Shown here: in pieces, positions 32,814 through 41,592 of the stretch | Numbering within the stretch: position 1 is the stretch's first letter | Layout: each line of letters begins with the position of its first letter | NCBI GenBank assembly: GCA_003574685.1 | Contig: QOCQ01000017.1 | Location: 1-64,000, forward strand | Length of the DNA: 64,000 nucleotides | Reading direction: 5' to 3' | From: Rhodospirillaceae bacterium SYSU D60007 | GTDB taxonomy: Bacteria > Pseudomonadota > Alphaproteobacteria > Reyranellales > Reyranellaceae | Position numbers and translations under genes: made by a program | The notes under the pieces: model-generated | Seen by the model: only the letters and a program-made list of their open reading frames with translations | What the model was told of the DNA's origin: nothing | Databases searched by the model: none

Positions 32814-33836
32814 TTACTTGCGCAGGATATCGGCGATCTCGCGCAACTGCGTGCGCGCCCGCATGAGATAGAATCCCTGCGCCACGAGGTGGCTGGGCAG
32901 GAATTGCGAATCGGGCGCGCCGTTGACCACGACCATGGGCTGCAAGGTGGCCGCATGCCGGAAGGTGTCCAGCATCTGCTGCCAGGGCGCCGACAGCTCG
33001 CGTTCGTTCACGATGTTCTGGAAGTCGGCGCCAAGCTCCTTCAGCAGCATAAAATAGGCGTAGAGCTGTCCCTTGTTGGCATAGAAGAGATTGTCGGCCT
33101 GGAAGTCGAGGAGGTTGCCGCCGTGATCGGTGATGTGCCGGTCGATCTGCGCCGACGTGGCGCCGATGTCGCTGGCCACTCGCTCCAGGAACGCCTGCAG
33201 ATTGTCGGCACGCCGTTCAAAGATGGCCTGCCCCGACGCCAGCCGCCGATTGTAGGCGATCAGCGCGCCGCGGCCGTTGCGGTATTGCTCCGACGCCGTC
33301 ACGCTGGGCCACCATGACATCGAGGGAGTCCAGACCCATTGCCGCGGATCGGCGTTCAGCCGCGCCGCCGCACGGTCGAGATCGGCGTCCTGCGGGCTGG
33401 AGCCGCGGGCCCGTGCGAGCTGGTCGCGCAATTCCACCGAGAAGCGCCCCAGGGCCTTCATGATGCCGGCCTGGTAGTTGGGCATGTTGTCGAGCCAGGC
33501 GCCGGGCAGGAAAAACGGATCCATCGGCGTCCAGTGATGGTCGTCGACCTCGCGCGTTATCAGCGCCACCGCCATGGCCACCGCGCGGCTCTCCCCGGGC
33601 TGCACGCTTTGCGGCGCGAAATCGGGCCGGTCGTCGATGCGGTGCAGCCAGAGCCCGCCGCCGACATAGTAGATGACCGGGAGCAGCAGAATGGCGATGG
33701 CGAGGCGCCACCAGCGGTTCTTCGGTACGACCGCGGCGGCGCTGCCCAGCGAAAGCTTCGGCCTCCAGCCGATCGCGCGCCGCCACCACGGCTGCGCCAG
33801 ACGGGGCGGCGGTGCGTCATCAGGCTCGAAAGTCAT
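32814..33836 (-). CDS. DUF2333 membrane protein
   Basis: A 340-residue protein of the DUF2333 family, function unknown. One membrane helix (WWRLAIAILLLPVIYYVGGGLWL, residues about 42-64) anchors a long soluble part, expected on the periplasmic side. Family stretches include WTPMDPFFLPGAWLDNMPNYQ, TPSMSWWPSVTASEQYRNGR and FLPSHLVAQGFYLMRARTQL. It heads a two-gene leftward unit with the GNAT gene. Confidence 0.85.
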   Translation of the reverse strand: MTFEPDDAPPPRLAQPWWRRAIGWRPKLSLGSAAAVVPKNRWWRLAIAILLLPVIYYVGGGLWLHRIDDRPDFAPQSVQPGESRAVAMAVALITREVDDHHWTPMDPFFLPGAWLDNMPNYQAGIMKALGRFSVELRDQLARARGSSPQDADLDRAAARLNADPRQWVWTPSMSWWPSVTASEQYRNGRGALIAYNRRLASGQAIFERRADNLQAFLERVASDIGATSAQIDRHITDHGGNLLDFQADNLFYANKGQLYAYFMLLKELGADFQNIVNERELSAPWQQMLDTFRHAATLQPMVVVNGAPDSQFLPSHLVAQGFYLMRARTQLREIADILRK

Positions 33837-33982
33837 GCATCCTCATAAGCGGTGGGCGCGATGCCGGAGGGCCGACGGCCGATCCTAGCACGACAGAGCC
33901 ATGCCGATATGGGGAGCCTTCGCCGGTTGCACCACGCGCGCGCGGACGGCCATGATCGCACTACAACAACGAAGAGGACGAC

Positions 33983-34936
33983 ATGGCGCTCGATTCGACC
34001 GTCCGCAAGCTGCTCGATCTGGCCGCGGCTTCCGGCCGTCCCGCCATCAATTCGCTGCCGCCGCCAGAGGCGCGCCGCATGATGCGCGAGACGCGCCTGC
34101 CGGTGCAGGGCCCGTTTCTGGAGAGTGTCGCATCGGAAGACCGGCGCATCCCCGGCCCGGCCGGCGAGATGCCGGTGCGAGTCTATCGTCCGCGCGCGGC
34201 GGCGCCCACAGCGAAACTGCCGCTGCTGGTCTATTTCCACGGCGGCGGCTGGGTGATCGGCGACATCGAGACCCACCACACCATGTGCCAGCGCCTCTGC
34301 GAGGCGGGCCAGCTCGTCGTGGTCTCGGTCGACTACCGTCTGGCGCCCGAGCACCGCTTCCCCGCTTGCGTCGATGATTGCTGGGCCGCGACGGTATGGT
34401 CAGCGGCCAACGCCGCAGCGCTGGGCGTTGATGGGTCGAAAGTCGCGGTCGGCGGCGACAGTGCCGGCGGCAATCTTGCGGCAGTCATGGCGCTGATGGC
34501 GCGCGATCGCGGCGGCGTGCAGGTCGGCTTCCAGTTGCTGCTCTATCCGGCCGTCGATGCGCTGGCCAATACCGGCTCGCTTGCCAGAAATGCGGATGGT
34601 TACCTGCTGACGCGCGATGCGATGGTCTGGTTCTACGATCACTACATTCCCAATGCGGCCGACCGCAGCGACTGGCGTGCCTCGCCGCTGCGCGCACGCA
34701 GTTTTGCCGGCCTGCCGCCAGCAATGATCGTGACCGCAGGCTTCGATCCGCTGCTCGATGAAGGGCGTGCCTATGCGGAACGGCTGACGCATGACGGTGT
34801 CACGGTCGAGTACCTGGAGTTCGGCAGCATGATCCATGGCTTTCTGGGCATGCCCGGTGTACTGCCGCAGGCACGGCGAGGCCTGGCGTTGGCCGGCCAG
34901 GCGGTGCGGGAAGCGTTGGCCGACGCGGCCACGTGA
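33983..34936 (+). CDS. Alpha/beta hydrolase, HSL-type esterase (first of two)
   Basis: A 317-residue esterase of the hormone-sensitive-lipase group. It has the oxyanion motif YFHGGGWVIGD, the nucleophile elbow GGDSAGGN (catalytic Ser), the acid region FDPLLDEGRAYAERL and the His in MIHGFLG. Substrates are probably short-chain esters; no signal peptide. A near-duplicate starts 12 bases after its stop, so the pair arose by tandem duplication and is likely one transcript with the following MFS gene. Confidence 0.9.
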   Translation: MALDSTVRKLLDLAAASGRPAINSLPPPEARRMMRETRLPVQGPFLESVASEDRRIPGPAGEMPVRVYRPRAAAPTAKLPLLVYFHGGGWVIGDIETHHTMCQRLCEAGQLVVVSVDYRLAPEHRFPACVDDCWAATVWSAANAAALGVDGSKVAVGGDSAGGNLAAVMALMARDRGGVQVGFQLLLYPAVDALANTGSLARNADGYLLTRDAMVWFYDHYIPNAADRSDWRASPLRARSFAGLPPAMIVTAGFDPLLDEGRAYAERLTHDGVTVEYLEFGSMIHGFLGMPGVLPQARRGLALAGQAVREALADAAT

Positions 34937-34948
34937 GGGGAGAAACAC

Positions 34949-35890
34949 ATGCCGCTCGATCCGGAAGCCCAGGAGGTCCTGGAACAGCAGGCGGCGGCCG
35001 GCCGACCGGTGTGGTCCAGCATTGGGCCCGTTGCCGCGCGCCAGCAATATGCCGAAACCCGGATCGAGTCCGCGGGCCCGCGTCCGGACTCTGTCAGCGC
35101 CAGCGATCACCTGATCGGGCGCGTGCCGGTGCGGCTGTACCGGCCGAAGGCAGCCTCCGCCAAGGCGCTGCTGCCTACGCTGGTCTGGGCACATGGCGGC
35201 GGCTGGGTGGTGGGCGGCATCGACACGCACGACGCCACCTGCGGCCAACTGGCGGCACAGGCCGGCATCGCGGTCCTGTCCGTGGGTTACCGCCTGGCGC
35301 CGGAGCATCCCTTCCCGGCGGCCTTCGATGACATGGTCGCCACACTGGACTGGGCCGGGCACGAGGGCGATTCCATCGGCATAGACCCGCATCTGCTGGC
35401 GGTGGGCGGCGACAGCGCTGGCGGCAACGTGGCGGCGGCCGTGGCGCTCTGGGCGCGTGACCGGGCGATGAACAACGTCCGCTTCCAGTTGCTGGTCTAT
35501 CCCGTCACCGATTGTGTCACGAGCAGTGCTTCCTATGCGCTGTTCGCCGACGGTTTCGGCCTGACGCGCACGTCCATGCAATGGTTCATCGACCAGTACG
35601 TGCCGCGCGCGGGCGAGCGCAGCGACTGGCGGGCCGCGCCATTGCGGGCGCCGAGCCTTGCCGGTGTATGTCCGGCCATGGTGATCACCGCCGGCTACGA
35701 TCCCCTGCGCGACGAGGGCCGCGCCTATGCCGCCCGGCTGCGCGACGAAGGCGGCGGCTGCGATCTGGTCGAGTTCGGCGGCATGATCCACGGCTTCTTC
35801 GGCATGGGCGCGGTACTGCACGCGGCACGCCGTGCCATTGCGATCTCTGTCCTGGCGCTCAGCGAAGCCTTGATCGACCGCGCGGAGTGA
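34949..35890 (+). CDS. Alpha/beta hydrolase, HSL-type esterase (second of two)
   Basis: A paralogue of the preceding gene, 313 residues, with the same layout: AHGGGWVVGG, GGDSAGGNVAAAVALWARDRA, YDPLRDEGRAYAARL and MIHGFFGMG. The N-terminal 90 residues are the most diverged, which suggests a different substrate or partner. An AGGGGAGAAA stretch precedes ATG 34949. It ends 10 bases before the MFS gene. Confidence 0.9.
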   Translation: MPLDPEAQEVLEQQAAAGRPVWSSIGPVAARQQYAETRIESAGPRPDSVSASDHLIGRVPVRLYRPKAASAKALLPTLVWAHGGGWVVGGIDTHDATCGQLAAQAGIAVLSVGYRLAPEHPFPAAFDDMVATLDWAGHEGDSIGIDPHLLAVGGDSAGGNVAAAVALWARDRAMNNVRFQLLVYPVTDCVTSSASYALFADGFGLTRTSMQWFIDQYVPRAGERSDWRAAPLRAPSLAGVCPAMVITAGYDPLRDEGRAYAARLRDEGGGCDLVEFGGMIHGFFGMGAVLHAARRAIAISVLALSEALIDRAE

Positions 35891-35900
35891 CGGGCGGACC

Positions 35901-37022
35901 GTGGGGCTTCCTTCCCAGCGGGACGCGCCGGCCGGCATGGCCATTCCCGGGATGATCGTCGCGCTCGCGCAGACCGGCGATTCACTACTATACGCGGTGC
36001 TGCCGCTTTATGCCGATGCGTTCGGCGTCAGCCTGTTCACCGTCGGCATCCTGTTGTCCCTGAACCGCTGGGTGCGGCTGGTGGCGAACTCGCTTGTCGC
36101 CATGATCGGCAACCACGTTGGCCCACGGCGCCTGATGATCCTCGCCGCCGTCACCGCCACGATCTCGACGCTGGGCTATGTCGTGGCGCCGGGCGAGGCA
36201 CTGCTGATGGCGGCACGCGCCCTGTGGGGCCTCTCCTTCGCGGCCCTCAATCTGGGCATCATCGCCTATGCCGTGAGCGACCGCGCCAATGCCGGCAAGC
36301 GGGTTGGCGCCGGCCGCGCCGCTATCGGATTTTGCCAGGCCCTGGCGTTGATCGCGGGAACGGCGCTCGTGGCAAGCCTCGGCGCGCGCGATGTCTTCCT
36401 CCTGATGACGCTGGCCTCCTTCGCTGCTGTGGTGCTGTCCTGGTGGCTGCCGGCGCTGGCGATGGAGGTACGGCCGGAGCGCTTCCGCCTGCCGATGCCG
36501 GGACGTCTCGAGGCTTGGGGCTTTGCGCTGGGCCTGGTGGTCGACGGCATTTTCATCGTGACCCTTTCGCTGCTCCTGAAGGACGCACCGCTGCCGCTGT
36601 CGGCGGTGGTCGTCACCGGGATGCTGCTTGCGGTCCGCTGGCTGGTCGAGGTGGTGGCCGCGCCCATCGCAGGCGGGCTGGCCGACCGGTTTGGCGCGCG
36701 CACCTTGTCGCTGGGCGCCGGGCTTGGGCTGCTTGCCGGCCTGGCACTGATCGGCATGGGGCACGACCTCGCCGGTGCTGCGTTGGTGGTCGTCACGCGC
36801 GGCGCATTCAATACGTTGCTGCCGGTCATGGTCGCCGTCCGCGCGCGCGGCAGCGCCATGACCTCCCAGGCCACTTATTCGACCTGGCGCGATTTCGGTG
36901 CCGCAATCGGCCCGGTCGCAGCCGGCATGGTCTTCGGCGCCGTGCCCCAGGGCCTCCTGTACGGCACCTGCGCGGTCCTGCTCGCCGCCATGCTGTGGTG
37001 GTGCATTGCGCACCGGGGCTGA
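35901..37022 (+). CDS. MFS transporter
   Basis: A 373-residue major facilitator with about 11-12 hydrophobic segments. The loop after helix 2 reads SLNRWVRLVANSLVAMIGNHVGPRR (residues about 55-79), an MFS-A-like signature, and a second half-copy is LADRFGARTLSLGAG. Start GTG 35901 follows the esterase stop by 10 bases; ATG 35937 is the alternative. The substrate is unknown; position suggests a product or substrate of the esterases. Confidence 0.85.
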   Translation: MGLPSQRDAPAGMAIPGMIVALAQTGDSLLYAVLPLYADAFGVSLFTVGILLSLNRWVRLVANSLVAMIGNHVGPRRLMILAAVTATISTLGYVVAPGEALLMAARALWGLSFAALNLGIIAYAVSDRANAGKRVGAGRAAIGFCQALALIAGTALVASLGARDVFLLMTLASFAAVVLSWWLPALAMEVRPERFRLPMPGRLEAWGFALGLVVDGIFIVTLSLLLKDAPLPLSAVVVTGMLLAVRWLVEVVAAPIAGGLADRFGARTLSLGAGLGLLAGLALIGMGHDLAGAALVVVTRGAFNTLLPVMVAVRARGSAMTSQATYSTWRDFGAAIGPVAAGMVFGAVPQGLLYGTCAVLLAAMLWWCIAHRG

Positions 37023-37133
37023 CCGGTGGAGTCATTGCCGGTATGACGTGCACTGCCTGCCATGGCGGCGGCGATCCAGCTAGTTTCGGGTTGCGTCGCG
37101 CCTGCGATGGCCACCGAACCGGCGAGGAAGCCC

Positions 37134-38375
37134 ATGACGTCTGCATCGTTCGACTATACGCCGCTGCTGGCGCCCAATCTGCCGGTGCCGGCGGCGAAAT
37201 GGACGGGCTTTCCGAAATACAACTTCATCGGTGGCCACAACGACCCGGCACATGTGCCGGTCGACGCGCTGACCGTGGCGGCTGTCGCTGTCCTGAAACG
37301 CGAGGGCGTCTCGCTGGCGACCTACGGGCTGAACAGCGGGCCGCTGGGCTACAAGCCGCTGCGCGAGTTCCTTGTCGGCAAGCTCAAGAGCCATGCCGGC
37401 ATCGCCTGTAGTGCCGACGAGATTCTGATTACCTCCGGATCGCTGCAGGGCATCGATCTGGTCAACGGCATCCTGCTGGCACCGGGTGACACGGTGCTGA
37501 TCGAGCAGGACACTTATGGCGGCGCGCTGACGCGGCTCGTGCGGGTGGGCGCGAGGCCGGTGGGCATCCCCCTCGACCGTGAGGGGCTGCGACTCGATGC
37601 GCTTGAAGCGGCGCTCAAGGATCTCAAGCGCCAGGGCATCACACCCAAATACATCTATACGATCCCGACGGTGCAGAACCCGACCGGCGCCATCATGGGC
37701 GAGGAACGCCGCGCCGGGCTGCTCAAGCTGGCGCAGGCCTACGGCGTACCCGTGTTCGAGGACGAGTGCTACTCCGACCTCGTGTGGTCGGGGACGCGGC
37801 CGCCGGCGCTGTACGCCATGGCGAAGGGCAACGGCGTGATCCATATCGGGTCGTTCTCCAAGTCGATCGCGCCGGCGCTGCGTGTCGGATACGTCATCGC
37901 CGGCTGGGACGTGCTGTCCCGCATGCTGGCGCTGAAGCAGGATGCGGGGTCCGGGGCGCTGGAGCAGATGGTGCTGGCGGAGTTCTGCACCAGTCATTTC
38001 GCGACCCACGTGCCGAACCTGACCCGCGGATTGAAGGCCAAGCTTGACGTGCTGATGGAATCGCTCAGCGAGCAGTTCGGCACCGCTGCCGAGTTCACCG
38101 AGCCGGAGGGCGGCATTTTCCTGTGGATCAAGCTGCCGGACCAGGTGGACACGGTGAAACTGAGCCAGGCGGCGCTGGCGGCCGGCGTTTCGCTGAACCC
38201 CGGCCCCGAGTGGTCCACCGACAAGGCGCATGGCAAGAGCCGGCTGCGGCTGTGCTTTGCCAATCCCGCGCCTGAGACCATCCGCGAGGGCGTGGCCGTG
38301 CTGGCTGACATTTGCAGCCGCGAGTTTGGCGTGCCGACGCGCATCGCCAACGTCGAGCGCTCCGCCGCAAGCTAG
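37134..38375 (+). CDS. PLP-dependent aminotransferase (class I/II)
   Basis: A 413-residue fold-type I aminotransferase of the 2-aminoadipate/MocR-like group. It has YGLNSGPLGYKPLREFL, ITSGSLQGIDLVNGILL, the N-x2-G segment VQNPTGAIM, and the PLP lysine in GSFSKSIAPALRVGY. ATG 37134 has GAGGAA 4-5 bases upstream; the 24-residue longer frame has no family match. Substrate unknown. It follows the MFS gene with a 111-base gap. Confidence 0.9.
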   Translation: MTSASFDYTPLLAPNLPVPAAKWTGFPKYNFIGGHNDPAHVPVDALTVAAVAVLKREGVSLATYGLNSGPLGYKPLREFLVGKLKSHAGIACSADEILITSGSLQGIDLVNGILLAPGDTVLIEQDTYGGALTRLVRVGARPVGIPLDREGLRLDALEAALKDLKRQGITPKYIYTIPTVQNPTGAIMGEERRAGLLKLAQAYGVPVFEDECYSDLVWSGTRPPALYAMAKGNGVIHIGSFSKSIAPALRVGYVIAGWDVLSRMLALKQDAGSGALEQMVLAEFCTSHFATHVPNLTRGLKAKLDVLMESLSEQFGTAAEFTEPEGGIFLWIKLPDQVDTVKLSQAALAAGVSLNPGPEWSTDKAHGKSRLRLCFANPAPETIREGVAVLADICSREFGVPTRIANVERSAAS

Positions 38376-38470
38376 CCGCCAACAGGCGTGGCGCCCCACA
38401 GCGTCCGGGCGTATCATGACGGGGCCGGCCAACGGGGGAACGCCGGCAGTCCTGTTGCAGGTAAGTCCCA

Positions 38471-39850
38471 ATGGTGCGCCTGTCTGCGCCGCGCGCTGCG
38501 CGGGCGTTGGCGTCGTGCCTGCTGGCGTGGTGCCTTTTGGCGAGCCCCGCGTTCGGCGGGCCTTATGAGGACGCGCGTACCGCATGGTATCGCGCTGACT
38601 ACGCGCGTGCGCTTCAGATTGTGCAGCCGCTGGCGCTCGCCGGCGAAGCGCGTGCGCAGTTCGAGCTGGGTTGCCTCTATGCCGCCGGCCAGGGCGTGAA
38701 GCAGGACGATGTGCAGGCGGCACGCTGGTTCCGCCGTGCCGCCGACCAGGGCTACGCCGACGCCCAGGCCAATCTGGGTTTCATGCTGGCCAATGGCCGC
38801 GGCGTGCGCCGGAACGAGGCGCAGGCGCTGTGGTGGTACCGCAAGGCCGCCGCCCAGGAGCACGCCGGGGCGCGCAACCTCATTGGCTTTATGTATGCCA
38901 CCGGCCAGGGCGTCCCGCGCAACGATGCCATGGCCGTTGCCTGGTACCGCAAGGCGGCAATGCAGGGCGATGCCGATGCCCAGACGAATCTGGGGTACAT
39001 GTACGACACCGGCCGGGGCGTACGGCGCAGTCTTGCCGAGGCGCTGGCCTGGTACCGCAAGGCGGCGGAACAGGGCCACGCTGTCGCCCAGTTCAATCTC
39101 GGCAGCCTGCATCTCATGGGAGAAGGCGTGCCCCGCGATGAGGTCGCGGCGGCGACGTGGTTTCTCGAGGCCGCTTACCAGGGCCATCCGGCCGCAATGT
39201 TCAACGTCGGTTACATGTACGCAACGGCCCGCGGCCTGCCGCAGGACGACGAGGAAGCTGTCGCGTGGTATCGCGACGCCGCACAGGCCGGTGACGTGCG
39301 CGCGATGGCCAATCTCGCCTTCATGTATGTCCACGGGCTCGGCACCGACCACGACACGGGCGAGGCGTTGCACTGGTACCGCGAGGCCGCCGGATATGGC
39401 TATGCCGAGGCGCAATACCGGCTGGCAGAGATGTTCGATCTGGGACTCGGGGTAACACCCGATGCGCGCGCGGCGGCGCACTGGTATCGGCTCGCCGCCG
39501 AGCAGGGGCATGCAGAGGCGCAAGCCAGTCTCGCGGGACTGTACGCATCGGGCGAGGGGGTGGAGCGCGACGACGCCGAGGCGGTGCGCTGGTATCGGCA
39601 GGCTGCTGCAGTGGGCCATGCCGGTGCCCAGCTCGGCCTGGGGTTCATGTATGCCCAGGGACGCGGCACGACACAGGATGTGGCGGCGGCCCAGCGTTTG
39701 TACGAGCTGGCCGCAGCGCGGCTTCTGGCGTTGGATGCCTCGCGCGACGAGGATGTACTGGTTGCCGGTCGAGCGGCGGCCACGGTTTCCGATCGTTTCC
39801 TGACGCAGATGCCGCCGGAAAGGCAGCGACCCGCAGGACGGCGACGATGA
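38471..39850 (+). CDS. Secreted Sel1-repeat protein
   Basis: A 459-residue protein with a signal peptide (basic start, LASCLLAWCLLASPAFGG) and about ten Sel1-type repeats of 36 residues, each built like A-x-A-Q-x-N-L-G-x-M-Y-x-x-G-x-G-V-x-x-D followed by A-x-x-W-Y-R-K-A-A. Such solenoids hold partner proteins, usually in the periplasm. It is followed 75 bases later by a CadC-like regulator with TPR repeats, so the two may act together. Confidence 0.9.
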   Translation: MVRLSAPRAARALASCLLAWCLLASPAFGGPYEDARTAWYRADYARALQIVQPLALAGEARAQFELGCLYAAGQGVKQDDVQAARWFRRAADQGYADAQANLGFMLANGRGVRRNEAQALWWYRKAAAQEHAGARNLIGFMYATGQGVPRNDAMAVAWYRKAAMQGDADAQTNLGYMYDTGRGVRRSLAEALAWYRKAAEQGHAVAQFNLGSLHLMGEGVPRDEVAAATWFLEAAYQGHPAAMFNVGYMYATARGLPQDDEEAVAWYRDAAQAGDVRAMANLAFMYVHGLGTDHDTGEALHWYREAAGYGYAEAQYRLAEMFDLGLGVTPDARAAAHWYRLAAEQGHAEAQASLAGLYASGEGVERDDAEAVRWYRQAAAVGHAGAQLGLGFMYAQGRGTTQDVAAAQRLYELAAARLLALDASRDEDVLVAGRAAATVSDRFLTQMPPERQRPAGRRR

Positions 39851-39925
39851 TCCTGGCGAAATCGAAGCGGTTTGGGCCGCGAATGGACTACAATTCAGTG
39901 CTGCAAGAGGACGCGTAGGCGGAGT

Positions 39926-41527
39926 ATGTCGGAAAAGGGCATTCCGTTTGGCCGGTGGCGCTTGCTGCCACGTACGCGGACGCTGCTGGCGGATGGCGAG
40001 CGCGTCTCACTGGGCGGCCGTGCGGCGGAGATCCTGCTGGCGCTGATCGAGGCCTGCGGCGCGGTGGTCGACAAGGAAGAGCTGATCCGCCGGGCGTGGG
40101 CCGGCCGCATCGTGGAGGAGGGCAACCTCGCGGTGCAGATCTCGGCCTTGCGCAAGGCATTCGGTGCGGAGGGCCCGGAGATCATCGTCACGGTCCCGGG
40201 GCGCGGCTACCGCTTTGGCGGGCAGTTGCGTCCGGTGCCGGCAGCAGTGGCCTTCAAGACGCCGGCCGCGCCGGCCGCAACCTCGACCCGCGGCCCTTCG
40301 CTGGCGGTGCTGCCGTTCCTGACGCTGGGGGAAAGCCGGACGCATCCCCACATCGCCGACGGCATTGTCGAGGATCTGATTACCGCCCTGTCGCGAATCC
40401 GCTGGTTCTATGTGCTGGCGCGCGACTCGGCATTCACGTTCAGGGGGCGCGACGTTGCGGCACGCGACGTGGGCCGCGAGCTGGGCGTGCGCTACGTGGT
40501 TACAGGCGCTGTCCGGCAGGCGGCAGGACGGGTGCGGGTCAATGCCGACCTGATCGATACGGTCGAGGGCGTGCAGGTGTGGAGCGGCCGCTTCGAGGAT
40601 TCTGCCGATGATGTCCTGGCGTTGCAGGACAGGATGGTTGCCAGCATCGTGGCCGCGCTCGAACCGGGATTGCGCCGTGCCGAGCTGGATCGCCTGCGGC
40701 GGCGTCCGACGGAGCTGCCGCGTGCCTACGAGGCCTACTTGCGCGGCATCGCCCATATGCATGCGCTGACGCGGGAAAACTGCGCGGCGGCGCTGGCGGC
40801 CTTCGAAGCCGCGATCGAGATCGATCCCGGTTTTGCGCTGGCGCTGGCGGCCGCCGGCTACTGTTGCATGTGGCGTGTTTCGCAGGCCATTCCGGAGGAC
40901 TCGGCAGCCGAGGCCGGCGAGGCCATCCGGCTGGCCGAGGCCGCGCTCGCACAGGTGCGCGACGATCCGCAGGTGTTGGCCCAGGCAGCCATCGTGTTCG
41001 CCTATCTCGCGCACCGGACAGATGCGGCGCTGGCGTTCGCGCGAATGGCCGTCGATCTGCATCCCAACTCGGCGATGACTCGCAGCACCGCCGGCTGGGT
41101 ACATCTCTATGCCGATCAGCCGGAGGCAGCGATTCCGCATTTCCTCGAGGCGCTGCGGCTGGACCCGATCGATCCGGTCGCAGGCGAGTCGCTGACCGGC
41201 CTGGCCTATGCCCATCTCTCGACCGGGCAGGCGGAAGCCGCGGTGCGCTGGAGCGAGCGCGGCATCGCCGCCAGCCCCGAGCGGCTCTCTTGTCATCGCG
41301 CGCACGTCGCGGCGCTTGGTGCGGCGGGGCAACCGGCCGAGACGGCTGCCGCCCACCTGTTGGCGCTGGATCCCAATTTTGATCTCAGCGGCTTTACCCG
41401 GCTTCATGCCCGCCGCGCCGGCAGCCGCCTCCTGCACGTCGTGACCGAAGGCCTGCGCCGCGCCGGCATCCCCGAGGGCCCGCGCACCTCGCCCCGGCCT
41501 GCCCTGCGGGTGGTGCGCACGGGATGA
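39926..41527 (+). CDS. Winged-helix (CadC/OmpR-type) regulator with TolB-like and TPR domains
   Basis: A 533-residue protein. Residues about 5-95 form an OmpR/CadC winged helix (LSRAA-type core here LGGRAAEILLALIEA, EELIRRAWAGRIVEEGNLAVQISALRKAFG as a region, VPGRGYRFGG). Residues about 115-245 match the FlgO/TolB-like domain of adenylate-cyclase-related regulators (LAVLPFLTLG, DGIVEDLITALSRIRWFYVLAR). The remainder has TPR-like helices. No membrane helix is seen, so it is cytoplasmic, unlike CadC. ATG 39926 has GGAG close upstream. Confidence 0.85.
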   Translation: MSEKGIPFGRWRLLPRTRTLLADGERVSLGGRAAEILLALIEACGAVVDKEELIRRAWAGRIVEEGNLAVQISALRKAFGAEGPEIIVTVPGRGYRFGGQLRPVPAAVAFKTPAAPAATSTRGPSLAVLPFLTLGESRTHPHIADGIVEDLITALSRIRWFYVLARDSAFTFRGRDVAARDVGRELGVRYVVTGAVRQAAGRVRVNADLIDTVEGVQVWSGRFEDSADDVLALQDRMVASIVAALEPGLRRAELDRLRRRPTELPRAYEAYLRGIAHMHALTRENCAAALAAFEAAIEIDPGFALALAAAGYCCMWRVSQAIPEDSAAEAGEAIRLAEAALAQVRDDPQVLAQAAIVFAYLAHRTDAALAFARMAVDLHPNSAMTRSTAGWVHLYADQPEAAIPHFLEALRLDPIDPVAGESLTGLAYAHLSTGQAEAAVRWSERGIAASPERLSCHRAHVAALGAAGQPAETAAAHLLALDPNFDLSGFTRLHARRAGSRLLHVVTEGLRRAGIPEGPRTSPRPALRVVRTG

Positions 41528-41592
41528 TGCGGGTGGCCGCGGCGAGTTTGCCGTCATCCTGAGCGAAGCGAACGACCTTGCGGTTATGTCGC

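Noticed and set aside
37080-38723. A 547-codon antisense frame over the aminotransferase and Sel1 genes
   Set aside because: It crosses two clear plus-strand genes and is composed of Arg/Gly/Ala-rich low-complexity sequence.
41551-41576. A complete repeat element (GTCATCCTGAGCGAAGCGAA) after the CadC-like gene
   Set aside because: Only one arm-like copy is present; no inverted partner of useful length is found in the short spacer.
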